Shown piece after piece: positions 44,406 to 53,220 of a stretch of DNA of 64,000 nt. The notes below the pieces were generated by a model. It saw nothing but the letters and a program-made list of their open reading frames with translations, was not told where the DNA came from and searched no databases. The stretch is from Burkholderia sp. S171 (GTDB lineage Bacteria; Pseudomonadota; Gammaproteobacteria; Burkholderiales; Burkholderiaceae). Position 1 is the first letter of the stretch. Each line of letters starts with the position of its first letter. Location: positions 119,085-183,084 of the forward strand of contig NZ_LMUF01000064.1 in assembly GCF_009766085.1 (NCBI RefSeq). Direction: 5' to 3'. The position numbers and the translations under genes were made by a program.

Positions 44406-45011
44406 TCAAGAGTCTAGATGAAGCATTTGCCGCGTTGTCTTCATGGCTGTCTCGAACGGCTCCATATTGCGCACGATCTTGACCATCACGCTCGCGCCCA
44501 GCCAAAGCTGATAGAGGCTCTGCGCGACGATGGATGGGTCCTCGCGGACCGACAGCGAACCTTCGTCCACGCCAGTCTGAATAGCGCGCGCCAGTCGCAC
44601 AATGATGCCGGACGTACCGCGCTTCAGCGCTGCGCGCATGGCTTCCGACATGTCCGCGACTTCCGCGCCCAGCTTGACCGCGAGACACTTGCCTTGGCAG
44701 TCGAAGAACGACTGCGTTTCCTGCCAGACCCGCCAATAGTCCATGAGGCGCTGCGCCATTGTCAGATCTGGCGTGGCCAGCGTAGTGTCGAGATCGGCCA
44801 GGTATTCGTCAAAGTAACTGTCAAGCAACGCTACGCCGAAGGCGTCTTTCGAACCGAAGTAATGATAGAACGAACCCTTCGGCACTCCCGCCGCCGACAC
44901 GATCTCGTTCAACCCTACGGCCGAAAAGCCCTTGGCGCCAATGATTCGTCGCCCAACGGCGATGATGTTCTCCCGGACATCGACCGGCTCGGATGTGTTT
45001 ACGGTAACCAT
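44406..45011 (-). CDS. TetR-family regulator, NemR-like
   Basis: 201 aa. The N-terminal helix-turn-helix spans about 12-60 (IIAVGRRIIGAKGFSAVGLNEIVSAAGVPKGSFYHYFGSKDAF), typical of NemR/AcrR-type proteins. Cys105 and Cys109 (SFFDCQGKCLAVKLG) sit where the redox-active Cys106 of E. coli NemR lies, so sensing of quinones, glyoxals or hypochlorite by thiol chemistry is plausible. Operators of the same sequence lie before its own gene and before the DJ-1-like gene. It should repress itself and the operon and be released by electrophiles. Confidence 0.92.
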   Translation of the reverse strand: MVTVNTSEPVDVRENIIAVGRRIIGAKGFSAVGLNEIVSAAGVPKGSFYHYFGSKDAFGVALLDSYFDEYLADLDTTLATPDLTMAQRLMDYWRVWQETQSFFDCQGKCLAVKLGAEVADMSEAMRAALKRGTSGIIVRLARAIQTGVDEGSLSVREDPSIVAQSLYQLWLGASVMVKIVRNMEPFETAMKTTRQMLHLDS

Positions 45012-45422
45012 GTGGCAACTTTAAATTAAAGTAGACCGGTCGTCTAGAACTATTTTTACTTCCAGGGGACGGTGCAACCTTTCAAGCGCGCGCCATATCT
45101 GGATCCAGCATCTTCATTCTTCATCCGCGCACCATTTCGATTTAGCCAAATTACCGGAACGTCTTATGGCGAAGAAACCCTCGACATTTATGTTGAGAGT
45201 TTCGAGTGCCCCTTGCGAGCCATCAAGTCTGTTGCACGAATATCCTCCGTGAATTCTAGTAATAGCGTCCTAAAACAGGGGAAGGCAAAGGTAAACACTT
45301 AGTATTGATTTAAATTATCAATCTTGAGTGAAATATAAATCCTATCTACTGTTCGTTATGTCAGATCGCCGTTGGATTGCGATCAGGGTCTGAAATATTG
45401 AACGCTGGATTGGGAGATAAAC
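45012..45422. other. Divergent promoter region of tetR and the catabolic island
   Basis: A 411-base gap. Next to tetR it carries the operator at 45032-45046. The right half (about 45230-45420) is AT-rich and should contain the promoter of the first cupin gene of the island. The frame 45072-45302 shows no domain. No terminators or other repeats were noted. Confidence 0.5.
45032..45046. promoter_or_regulatory. NemR-like operator before tetR
   Basis: TAGACCGGTCGTCTA, 20 bases before the tetR ATG. It shares 14 of 15 bases with the site before the DJ-1-type gene, including the TAGAC / GTCTA arms, supporting a true palindromic binding site. Confidence 0.75.
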
Positions 45423-46547
45423 ATGCAGGATTTCAAGCGGGAATTCGAACGCCGCAGGGCGCTTTTTGTGGATCAGACGGCGGCTCGCGCTCGTGAGAAT
45501 CATTACTGGGAACCGGTGATCATCACGCGTGAGGAGATCGAAGCGGAAGTCGAACGGCTTGCCGCGCTGCCCGCGCCGGCCGACGGCCGGCGTCAATCGT
45601 TGATCGTGCACCCGTCTGCACGCGAGGGCTCGCCCGGTCTTGCACCGGGTATCCAGGTGATGATGCAGGTCCTGTTGCCAGGCGAGTCGACGAAACCGAT
45701 GCGTCACAACGCGACCGAAGTGAATTTCTGCATTCGAGGCGCCGGCAGGACCACGGTGGCGGGGCGCGAGATTTCATTCAGGCAGTACGACGTGTGGAAT
45801 CATCCGTCGTACGCAACGTACTGGCACACGAACGATTCGAACGACATCCAGGTGCGATTGACCTACTCGAATGTGCCGTTGTTACAGCACATGGAAGTGT
45901 ATGTTCCGGACTACGAAGCACCCGCCGGGCAAACCGGAGACAACGAACCGCTCCAGCATATCGCCATCGATCCCAAGCGCCAGAATCCCTTCGGGATGTT
46001 CCCGATCGGCACCGACGGTGGCCTCCTCATGCCCTACGAGACGCTCATCAATCCAACCGCTGTGCAATCCAATCCGCTGCACTTTCCGTGGCACCACGTG
46101 AAGCAGGAGCTGGACAAGCTGGAAGCTCTCGGTAGCGACTATGTCGGCCGGCGTCTCTACATGATGTACAACCCGGTTACCGGACGGACCAACGGCATCA
46201 CGCCGAACTTCTTCGCGACGATGACGATCCGTCCGCCCAAGATCATCGACCGTCCGCACCGGCATGTATCGGCTGCAATCAACTATTACTTCTCCGGTAG
46301 CGGCTACAGCATGGTGGCGGGTAACCGCTATGAATGGAAAGCGGGAGACCTGATGCTTTCGGCTCCGGGTTGGGCGGTTCACAACCATGCGTCTTACGAC
46401 GACTACGTCTACGAACTCACGATCCAGGACCAGCCGCTCAATATCTACATGGAATCGTTGTTGTGGCAGGAAAGCCTGAAGGAACCGCCCGCGTTACTCG
46501 GCACTGAAAGCGGCTTCAGGACCAATCGCGAAAAGACGACGGCATAA
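45423..46547 (+). CDS. Bicupin dioxygenase, gentisate 1,2-dioxygenase-like
   Basis: 374 aa. GGGAG precedes the ATG. Two cupin domains are present. The first holds MRHNATEVNFCIRGAGRTTVAG and the second DRPHRHVSAAINYYFSGSGYSMVAG with the metal-binding His pair. MLSAPGWAVHNHASYDD supplies a further His. The pattern fits ring-cleaving gentisate/salicylate/hydroxynaphthoate dioxygenases with Fe(II). The first cupin's metal ligands are less clear than the second's. It is the first gene of a five-gene operon, so it probably opens or oxidises the ring of the substrate. The exact substrate is unknown. Confidence 0.8.
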   Translation: MQDFKREFERRRALFVDQTAARARENHYWEPVIITREEIEAEVERLAALPAPADGRRQSLIVHPSAREGSPGLAPGIQVMMQVLLPGESTKPMRHNATEVNFCIRGAGRTTVAGREISFRQYDVWNHPSYATYWHTNDSNDIQVRLTYSNVPLLQHMEVYVPDYEAPAGQTGDNEPLQHIAIDPKRQNPFGMFPIGTDGGLLMPYETLINPTAVQSNPLHFPWHHVKQELDKLEALGSDYVGRRLYMMYNPVTGRTNGITPNFFATMTIRPPKIIDRPHRHVSAAINYYFSGSGYSMVAGNRYEWKAGDLMLSAPGWAVHNHASYDDYVYELTIQDQPLNIYMESLLWQESLKEPPALLGTESGFRTNREKTTA

Positions 46548-46560
46548 GGGAACAAGAACC

Positions 46561-47469
46561 ATGGGAATGAAAACAATGACAGGCATTGAACGACTCAAGG
46601 GCTCCATCACGCCGATCGTCACTCCGTTCAAGGGCGGTGAGGTCGACTACGAGACCTACGCGAAACTGGTCGACTGGCAGATCAGGAACGGCGGCCACGG
46701 AGTGCTCGTCAACGGTACGACGTCGGAGCCAAGCACATTAACAGTGGATGAGCGTAACCGCCTGGTCGATGTCGCTATCGAAGCGACCGGCAAACGCGTA
46801 CCGGTGGTCGCGGCAACCGGTTCCCAGTCGCATGCCGAGACGATCGCCCTGACGGCCCATGCAGACAAGGCGGGTGGGGATGCGCTGCTGATCGTCACGC
46901 CGTACTACATCCGCCCGCCTCAAAGGGGACTGGTCGAGTATTACGCGGACCTCGGCAGCAGGACGCAGCTTCCGATGATGATCTATCACATTCCCGGGCG
47001 AGCGGCCGTCAACACCGATCTCGCGACCGTCAAGGCGATCAAGGAGCGCGTGCCGCATCTGGTCGGCATGAAGCACGCCGTCAACGACATGGGCTTCGTC
47101 ACGCAGATGCTCGACACGTTCGGTGCTGGCTGGCGTGTGTTTGTCGGCCTTGAGGAACTGAGTTTCCCGATGCTGGCGGTGGGCGCGTGCGGCCTGATGA
47201 ACGCAGTGGGCAATCTTGCACCGAGGAAGGTCTCGGATCTTTATGAAGCGGTCGAGAAGGGGGACATGGCAACTGCTCGTCAGCTTCACTTCGACCTGTT
47301 CGAACTGAACCAGTCGGTGTTCTTCGATACGAACCCGATTCCCATCAAATACATGATGAAGCGCATGGGATTGATACCGAACAACGAGCATCGCTTGCCG
47401 ATGGTGCCTGCCACGCGCGAGCTGGAAGAGCGGCTGGATCGCGTGCTGACCCGCGCCGGCCTGATTTAG
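46561..47469 (+). CDS. DapA-family aldolase/lyase
   Basis: 302 aa TIM-barrel of the dihydrodipicolinate synthase/N-acetylneuraminate lyase superfamily. The Schiff-base Lys171 is in VGMKHAV and Tyr142 in IYHIPG, both in expected positions. NGGHGVLVNGTTSEPSTL is the substrate-loop motif (the usual GTTGE is changed to GTTSE). That change argues against lysine biosynthesis and for a catabolic hydratase-aldolase or decarboxylating lyase. It follows the cupin by 13 bases, so it may cleave the ring-opened product, releasing pyruvate. Confidence 0.88.
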   Translation: MGMKTMTGIERLKGSITPIVTPFKGGEVDYETYAKLVDWQIRNGGHGVLVNGTTSEPSTLTVDERNRLVDVAIEATGKRVPVVAATGSQSHAETIALTAHADKAGGDALLIVTPYYIRPPQRGLVEYYADLGSRTQLPMMIYHIPGRAAVNTDLATVKAIKERVPHLVGMKHAVNDMGFVTQMLDTFGAGWRVFVGLEELSFPMLAVGACGLMNAVGNLAPRKVSDLYEAVEKGDMATARQLHFDLFELNQSVFFDTNPIPIKYMMKRMGLIPNNEHRLPMVPATRELEERLDRVLTRAGLI

Positions 47470-47503
47470 TCAATCGCCGGCAACACTTGCCGACCAAGGA
47501 GAC

Positions 47504-48058
47504 ATGACGGACATGAGTGCCACTATTCCCCGTCTGGAAATGGACCAGTTGCCGGCAGACCTCGCGCAATATCTTGGCCCGCGAGTCAAGCGCCTGGGAT
47601 ACCTCGGCGAGCTGTTCAAGTGCGCAGGCAATGCGCCCGGCGTCATCCTGCAGTTCATGCACTTCACCGATTCCCTCAAGGAAGCGCTTCCGGACCGGCT
47701 TACCGAGCTGGGCGCACTCACGGTCGCCGGCTACATGCAAAACGACTACGAGCGTAACCAGCACGAAAGACTCAGCGTGAAACTGGGCTTCGATGAGGCG
47801 TGGATCGCAGAGGTGAACGCGTTGGAGCCGGACGAAGCGGTCACGCTGAGCGATATCGAGCGGGTGGCACAGCGCTACGCGCTCGCCGCGTTGCATACGC
47901 GTGGCCTTGGAGTCGACGACGAATTCGCCGCGCTGGCGGCGCAGGTTCCGCCCTCGCAAGCCATGGCCTTCGTCATGCTGATCGGCCGTTACGTCACGCA
48001 CGCGCTGGTCGTCAACACACTCCACCTGAAGCCACCCGTGCCGTCGATTTTTGAATGA
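47504..48058 (+). CDS. Carboxymuconolactone decarboxylase-like protein (AhpD fold)
   Basis: 184 aa; AAGGAG precedes the ATG. The all-helical pattern is like AhpD/CMD proteins: RLGYLGELFKCAGNAPGVILQFMHF, then LTELGALTVAGYMQNDYERNQHERLSVKLG. The usual CxxC of peroxidase-type AhpD is missing: the spot carries YMQNDY. The His in NQHE remains. So it is unlikely to be a thiol peroxidase. A lactone or carboxylate decarboxylation role is possible given its operon with a dioxygenase and an aldolase. Confidence 0.75.
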   Translation: MTDMSATIPRLEMDQLPADLAQYLGPRVKRLGYLGELFKCAGNAPGVILQFMHFTDSLKEALPDRLTELGALTVAGYMQNDYERNQHERLSVKLGFDEAWIAEVNALEPDEAVTLSDIERVAQRYALAALHTRGLGVDDEFAALAAQVPPSQAMAFVMLIGRYVTHALVVNTLHLKPPVPSIFE

Positions 48059-48065
48059 GCGAGCA

Positions 48066-49064
48066 ATGACCGAACCAATCTGGATATCTGAACAAAGCGT
48101 GGTCGAGATGATGAGCCTGCCCGAGGCGATTACGGCGCTCGAGCGAGGCCTCGCGCTGGAGGCACAGGGCGAGGCCAAGAACATGGTGAAGACCCATGTC
48201 GCGTGGGATGGCAACAACCTGCATGCGATTGGTGCGGCGTATCCAGGTGAAGGAATTGTCGGCACCAAGACCTGGGCGCATACCTCGGGCGGTGCGTGCC
48301 CGTTGCTGATCCTGTTTTCCTCGGAAACCGGACAGCTTGTTGCGATCATCGAAGCGTTCGCGCTCGGTCAGATGCGCACGGGCGGCATCTCTGGCGTAGC
48401 GACGAAGTGGCTTGCTTCAGAAAGCGCTGACGTGCTCGCGCTGATCGGGACCGGCAAGCAGGCGCTCGCGCAACTCGCCGCCGTGCATGCGGTGCGTCCG
48501 CTCAAGCAGGTGCGTATTTTTAGTCCGCGCGCCGAGAGCCGGCAGGCGTTCATCGACAAGGCGGCAAAGCAGTTCGATATCGAACTGGTGAACGCGGAGT
48601 CAGTCAGGGAAGCCGTAAGGGGCGCACCCATCGTGACGACCGTCACGCGCTCGACAGAGGCCTTCCTGCACGCCTCTGATCTCGATGCCGGCGTACATGT
48701 CAACGCGGTCGGCGCGATCACCAGCGAGCGTGCCGAGCTTGCGCATGACGTCTTTGATCGTTGTTCACGCGCTGTCGTCGATGACCTTTTCACAGCGAAG
48801 AAGCTGTCCTCCGAATTCATCCAGGCGTTCGAGGCATCCCACGAGTGGTCGAAGGTCAGCACACTGAGTTCAGTGATTGCGAACCGGTCGGTCCGGGCGC
48901 CTTCTGACGACATCACGATATTCAAGGCGATGGGTATGGGTATTTCCGACCTGGCACTGGGTATCGAACTGTATCGGCGTGCGCTGGAGAGTGGTATCGG
49001 CCGGGGGTTGCCCCAGCCTGAACGCAATGCCCCGCGGCTCGTGTCCGGAAAAATAAAGACCTGA
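48066..49064 (+). CDS. Ornithine cyclodeaminase/mu-crystallin family protein
   Basis: 332 aa from the ATG at 48066, 7 bases after the CMD-like stop (a TTG overlap start at 48051 is possible). The family's Rossmann motif is ALIGTGKQALAQLAAV. FALGQMRTGGISGVATKWLA carries the conserved Arg and Thr of the site. VNAVGAITSERAEL with VVDD is also typical. Members act as NAD(P)-dependent ketimine or pyrroline-2-carboxylate reductases, dehydrogenases or cyclodeaminases. In this operon it suggests that the substrate contains an amino or imino group next to a carboxylate. Confidence 0.9.
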   Translation: MTEPIWISEQSVVEMMSLPEAITALERGLALEAQGEAKNMVKTHVAWDGNNLHAIGAAYPGEGIVGTKTWAHTSGGACPLLILFSSETGQLVAIIEAFALGQMRTGGISGVATKWLASESADVLALIGTGKQALAQLAAVHAVRPLKQVRIFSPRAESRQAFIDKAAKQFDIELVNAESVREAVRGAPIVTTVTRSTEAFLHASDLDAGVHVNAVGAITSERAELAHDVFDRCSRAVVDDLFTAKKLSSEFIQAFEASHEWSKVSTLSSVIANRSVRAPSDDITIFKAMGMGISDLALGIELYRRALESGIGRGLPQPERNAPRLVSGKIKT

Positions 49065-49137
49065 CTCGCACAAACGCTGGGCAGGCGCAATAACAACAAA
49101 GATTGATCATGACAGGTGTTTCAGTTCAAGGAAGATC

Positions 49138-50505
49138 ATGACAGCAGGAGACAAAGCCATCAATGTGACTGAACTCATTGATGGTGTGACGTTCACAAGG
49201 CTGCAATTCACCGTGGTTGCGCTGTGCGCACTCGTCGGGCTGCTCGACGGCGCAGATACACAGTCCATCGGAGTTGCAGCTCCTTTCATCGCGAGCGCGC
49301 TCGGACACAAGGTAAGCGGCTTCGGTCCCGTGTTTGCTGCCGCGCAACTCGGCGCGACGGTCGGGGCGCTGACGTTCGGCCCGCTCGCTGACCGGGTCGG
49401 CCGCAAGCCGATGCTCATCCTGGCGATCATGATTTTCGCCGCTTTCACGCTGGCCACGACGATGGTCACATCCTTGCCCGCGCTCGTGGCCGTGCGCTTT
49501 TTCGCAGGCCTCGGCCTGGGCGGGGCGACACCCTGTTTCCTGACGCTCACTTCCGACTACTCGCCACGCAAGCAGCGCGGCATGATAGCGACCATCATCT
49601 GGTCCGCCTATCCGCTGGGCGCTGCACTCGGCAGCTTCATGAACGCGTACATCCTGTCGCATTTCGGATGGCAGGCGATCTTCTACATCGGTGGCGGATT
49701 GCCGCTGCTCGTTGCTGGGACGCTCGTCCTGTTTCTGCCGGAATCAGTCCAATATCTTGCAGCGCGCGGCGCCGAGCCGAGCCGTATCCGCAAGATCCTG
49801 AGACGCATGGGTCATGCCATCGATGATAAGCAAACGGCGTTCGTCGTTGAAGGCAAGAAGCTGCCGGGCGTGCCGATCAAGCATCTTTTCAACGAGCGGC
49901 GCGGCCTGCCGACCGTCCTGCTATGGGCCGTCTTTTTCCTGGCATTCGCCACGACCAACGTGATGACCATGTGGACGCCGACCCTCCTGCATGCGAACGG
50001 CCTTGCTCCAGCCGCGACCGCGATCGTGCTGGCGTTCTTCAATATTGGCGCGTTTCTCGGCATGGCCGCCGCTGGCCGCCTGGTGGACAAGTTCGGTCCG
50101 ACTGCCATGCTCGTTCCTGCCTTCCTCGCTGCGGCGCTCTCCATAGCCGCGCTGGGCGGTGCGACTAGCGTTGGCTTTGCGTCGCTTTTCGGCGCGCTGC
50201 TAGGGGTCACCATCGGCATAGGCGGTGCAGGAGCGATTGCTATTGCGTCTCTCGTGTACCCGACCGCGATACGATCGACTGCAATAGGCTGGGGCATGGG
50301 CAGCGCGCGCTTTGGCCAGTTCGTGTCACCGCTGATTATTGGCGGTCTGTTGACGGCGGGACTGGCAACGGGACAAATCCTGATCGCTGCAGCGCTTTTC
50401 CCTGTTCTTGGAGCGATTTTTGTCGCGCTCCTGTGGTTGCAGGGACGCGGGAGCAAGGGCGGGGCTGCGGGCAGTGCTGTCGGTGCAACGCGGGAGACGC
50501 ACTGA
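49138..50505 (+). CDS. MFS transporter, aromatic acid:H+ symporter type
   Basis: 455 aa, 12 helices. LLDGADTQSIGVAAPFIASALG is the DGYD-like helix-1 motif of the AAHS family (here DGADT), and FGPLADRVGRKPMLILAIM is motif A. FFAGLGLGGATPCFLTLTSDYSPRKQRG is motif B. Members import benzoate, hydroxybenzoate or other aromatic acids with protons. It ends the cupin/DapA/CMD/OCD operon, 73 bases after OCD. This supports an aromatic or heteroaromatic acid as the substrate. Confidence 0.92.
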   Translation: MTAGDKAINVTELIDGVTFTRLQFTVVALCALVGLLDGADTQSIGVAAPFIASALGHKVSGFGPVFAAAQLGATVGALTFGPLADRVGRKPMLILAIMIFAAFTLATTMVTSLPALVAVRFFAGLGLGGATPCFLTLTSDYSPRKQRGMIATIIWSAYPLGAALGSFMNAYILSHFGWQAIFYIGGGLPLLVAGTLVLFLPESVQYLAARGAEPSRIRKILRRMGHAIDDKQTAFVVEGKKLPGVPIKHLFNERRGLPTVLLWAVFFLAFATTNVMTMWTPTLLHANGLAPAATAIVLAFFNIGAFLGMAAAGRLVDKFGPTAMLVPAFLAAALSIAALGGATSVGFASLFGALLGVTIGIGGAGAIAIASLVYPTAIRSTAIGWGMGSARFGQFVSPLIIGGLLTAGLATGQILIAAALFPVLGAIFVALLWLQGRGSKGGAAGSAVGATRETH

Positions 50506-50659
50506 CATGCGCCCATTTCCATTGCAGCGATGACCGCTGACGTTCGTGCGGCCATGGGTCAGATGCCACCCAACAGGTGTTGAGTGATCAGGATGTCAGC
50601 GACGTTGCACGGCATGTCGCGATCTTGAGGTAAGGCGCCTGACTCCAGGGAGGAGCGCC

Positions 50660-51631
50660 ATGGTCGATTTCAATATCAAGCTAATAGCGGTGTTCACGGA
50701 ACTCTACCGCACCAAGAGCGTATCGGTCACGGCGGACAGGCTCGGCTTAACGCCCTCGTCAATCAGTATGAGTCTTGGCAGGCTTCGTACGCTGTTTCAT
50801 GACCCTTTGTTCGTACGGACTGCTCAGGGTATGGAAGCGACACCGCGTGCCGCCGAGGTTGTACTCCGGTTGCAGCAGGCGGCGCAGCTTGTTGAGGCAG
50901 CACTAGAAGAGCGGCCGTCGTTCGACCCGGCCGTGTCGCCACGTGAGTTTCGCATTGCGACGACCGACCTGGGTGAGGTGATCCTGCTTCCTCTACTCAT
51001 GGGGGCTCTCACGCGGCTCGCACCAAAGGTCACTTTGCAGGTTTTTCATGTCTCGAAGGACACCCCCCGACAGTTGCAGGAAGGCGATATTGACCTGGCG
51101 CTTGGATGCATCGTCAACCTGGAAAACGGTTTTTTCCAGCAAAACATCTTCCTGGAGAATTTCGTTGGTGTGGTGCGTCCCGGGCATCCCCGCATTGGCG
51201 ACCAGCCGACTCTTGTCGACTATCTTGCAGAGCAGCATGTCGTGGTCTCCGTGCCCGGAAGTGGCCATGCATTGATCGAAAAATCGCTTGAAAGAAGAGG
51301 TATCCGGCGAACTGTCGCCGTGCAGTTGCCGAGTTCCCTGGCACTTCCCACGATACTTGTACAAAGCGACCTGGTGGTGACCGTGCCGAAGCGCCTGGGA
51401 CATTTGTTTTCCACCGTGCATGGTCTTCGGTCTTTCGCTTTGCCTTTTGTCCTTGATGCCATTCCAGTTAAACAATACTGGCATGAGCGCTTTCAGTATG
51501 ACGCTAGCCTAAAGTGGCTTCGCCATCTCATCGTGGAGACCTTCAGGTCCGACGCAACGGTCGGCGTGCTCGCATATCAGGATAGTAGGTTGGTACGAGA
51601 CGACCGCCGGACGCTGGAGTTCGAGAAATGA
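50660..51631 (+). CDS. LysR-family transcriptional regulator
   Basis: 323 aa; a strong GGAGGAG precedes the ATG. The helix-turn-helix (VDFNIKLIAVFTELYRTKSVSVTADRLGLTPSSISMSLGRLRTLFHDPLFVRT) resembles the NodD/NahR/LinR branch. The effector domain begins at about 95. It sits between the two halves of the island, after the AAHS gene and before the NMT1-like gene. It probably activates one or both in response to an aromatic ligand. A palindrome at 51642-51656 is a candidate site. Confidence 0.92.
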   Translation: MVDFNIKLIAVFTELYRTKSVSVTADRLGLTPSSISMSLGRLRTLFHDPLFVRTAQGMEATPRAAEVVLRLQQAAQLVEAALEERPSFDPAVSPREFRIATTDLGEVILLPLLMGALTRLAPKVTLQVFHVSKDTPRQLQEGDIDLALGCIVNLENGFFQQNIFLENFVGVVRPGHPRIGDQPTLVDYLAEQHVVVSVPGSGHALIEKSLERRGIRRTVAVQLPSSLALPTILVQSDLVVTVPKRLGHLFSTVHGLRSFALPFVLDAIPVKQYWHERFQYDASLKWLRHLIVETFRSDATVGVLAYQDSRLVRDDRRTLEFEK

Positions 51632-51641
51632 AATGTATAGG

Positions 51642-51656
51642 AATACAAATTGTATT
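51642..51656. promoter_or_regulatory. Palindrome after lysR, possible LysR-box
   Basis: AATACAAATTGTATT: perfect 6-bp arms around a 3-base centre, with T-N11-A character. It lies 179 bases upstream of the NMT1-like gene. The locale fits a LysR activation site, but the distance is long. Confidence 0.35.
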
Positions 51657-51834
51657 GTCATCGAATCCATGACGGCCATGTGCCGTACCAAATTCAAATA
51701 AATTGAAATCGACTATCAAGGATCCGCTATCGACGTGGAGCCGTCGTTCGCCTAACGTAGCCTGACGTGCATATGGAGCGAAGCGGGCGATCGCTCGTAT
51801 GAACACCACATAAGAAAAGATAAAGGAGACGGAG

Positions 51835-52770
51835 ATGGATGGCGTAACGCTGAATGTCGGCCTCGTAGTGCCCGCATTTTTCTACGTTCCGTATTGGGCC
51901 GCTCATGATTTAGGCCTGTACGGGAAACAAGGTTTAAATGTCAGGTTCGTGGTCTTCGGCGGTATCGATCCGCTGACAAAGGCGCTCAAGGACGGGACGA
52001 TCGACGTCGGTATCGGGTCACCCGAACATGTCATTCACGACGTCGAAGCGGGCGGCGATCTGCGCATGATCGCGGGCAACGTGAACCGGCTGACGCATTC
52101 GCTGATAGCACAGCCCGAGATCAAGCGACTGGAAGATCTGCGCGGCAAGACGATCGGCGTATCTGCGCTCAGCGCGGGCACCTCCTCGTTGTTCACGGAC
52201 ATCCTGGAACGTGTGGGCCTGCATCCCGGCGATTACCACGTGGTCGAAGCGGGAGTCGTGCCGCCACGACATGAACGCTTGCTCGAAAGAAGCATAGATG
52301 CCGCGATGCAAACTGACCCTCACAACTATCTGGCCGAAGACGCCGGCTTCACGAACCTCGGACCGGTGTCCGGTTGGATCCCGTATTTCCAGTTCACTTC
52401 AGTGAACGTCACTCGGACCTGGGCAGGCGACAACGAAGATGCCCTTGTTCGATTCCTGGCAGCGTCAATTCAGGGATCACAGTGGATGTTCAAGAATCAG
52501 CAGTCAGCGGTGGAAGTCGCGGCACGGCGCATGGATGTCGACCCTAAGTATCTCGAGCGTGCGTGGAAAGACCACGTGGACGGACTCGCGGTTCCAATCG
52601 ATCTTCGCCTGGAAGCGAGGTCAATCGGGACGGCGCTCGACATGATAAGGCGCGATCGGACGACGAGCGTGCTGGTCGCGGGCGACGCGGGGTTCGCAAA
52701 GTACGTCGATACCCGTTTTTTGCGCGCGGCACAGGGGCTTGCAGGCGTCGATGAAGCACTGGTCGTCTGA
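51835..52770 (+). CDS. NMT1/THI5-like (periplasmic-binding-fold) protein without signal peptide
   Basis: 311 aa; AAGGAG precedes the ATG. It begins MDGVTLNVGLVVPAFFYVPYWAAHDLGLYGKQGLNVRFVVFG and continues with VGIGSPEHVIHDVEAGGDLRMI and LRGKTIGVSALSAGTSSLF, standard for the NMT1/SsuA-like fold. There is no leader peptide or lipobox, and no ABC permease or ATPase lies nearby. It may thus be a cytoplasmic enzyme with this fold (as in phthalate-decarboxylase-type proteins) or a ligand sensor. Its neighbours are a symporter, a racemase-fold enzyme and an exported NMT1-esterase fusion. Confidence 0.8.
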   Translation: MDGVTLNVGLVVPAFFYVPYWAAHDLGLYGKQGLNVRFVVFGGIDPLTKALKDGTIDVGIGSPEHVIHDVEAGGDLRMIAGNVNRLTHSLIAQPEIKRLEDLRGKTIGVSALSAGTSSLFTDILERVGLHPGDYHVVEAGVVPPRHERLLERSIDAAMQTDPHNYLAEDAGFTNLGPVSGWIPYFQFTSVNVTRTWAGDNEDALVRFLAASIQGSQWMFKNQQSAVEVAARRMDVDPKYLERAWKDHVDGLAVPIDLRLEARSIGTALDMIRRDRTTSVLVAGDAGFAKYVDTRFLRAAQGLAGVDEALVV

Positions 52771-52881
52771 TCAAATCAAGTTACGACCATGGCCGCACAG
52801 GCCGTGGCCTGATGCGGCACCTATTCATACCGCATACCCCATACCGCGACTCGGCTACCGGGCGCGACGCAGGAGACCGTC

Positions 52882-53220
52882 ATGAAAACGCAGTCTATTT
52901 ATGGTGCGAAGCTCCGCCCCGGTGAGCGCGCTCTCGAACAAGAAACGGTCGCATACCGTATCCAACGAAGACGGCGTGCATCATTCCTGTTCAGCGCAAT
53001 CCTCGTCGCAGCGTATTTTGCGTTTGTGCTGATCGTGACCTCCAGGATGCCCGCACTCAGCGGCCAACTGCTGAGCGGGCTATCAGTCGCCATGCTGCTC
53101 GGCGTGGTCATCATTCTCGGCTGCCTGGTCATGACCTCGGCATATATCGTCTGGCTTGGTTATGTGCAGAAGGCACATGACCAGTTTGCAAGAAAGGGAG
53201 TTGGGCATGAAAGCCGATAG
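52882..53220 (+). CDS. DUF485-family small membrane protein
   Basis: 112 aa with two helices (ASFLFSAILVAAYFAFVLIV and SVAMLLGVVIILGCLVMTSAYIVWLGYV), preceded by AGGAG. DUF485 proteins are usually the small partner of SSS-family ActP-type symporters. The symporter gene starts 14 bases before this stop, a coupled arrangement. It probably helps assembly or regulation of the symporter. The C-terminus ARKGVGHESR is charged and cytoplasmic. Confidence 0.88.
   Translation: MKTQSIYGAKLRPGERALEQETVAYRIQRRRRASFLFSAILVAAYFAFVLIVTSRMPALSGQLLSGLSVAMLLGVVIILGCLVMTSAYIVWLGYVQKAHDQFARKGVGHESR

Noticed and set aside
44293..44736. N-terminal extension of the DJ-1-like frame
   Set aside because: It runs through the tetR terminator and gene on the same strand, and the operator lies inside it.
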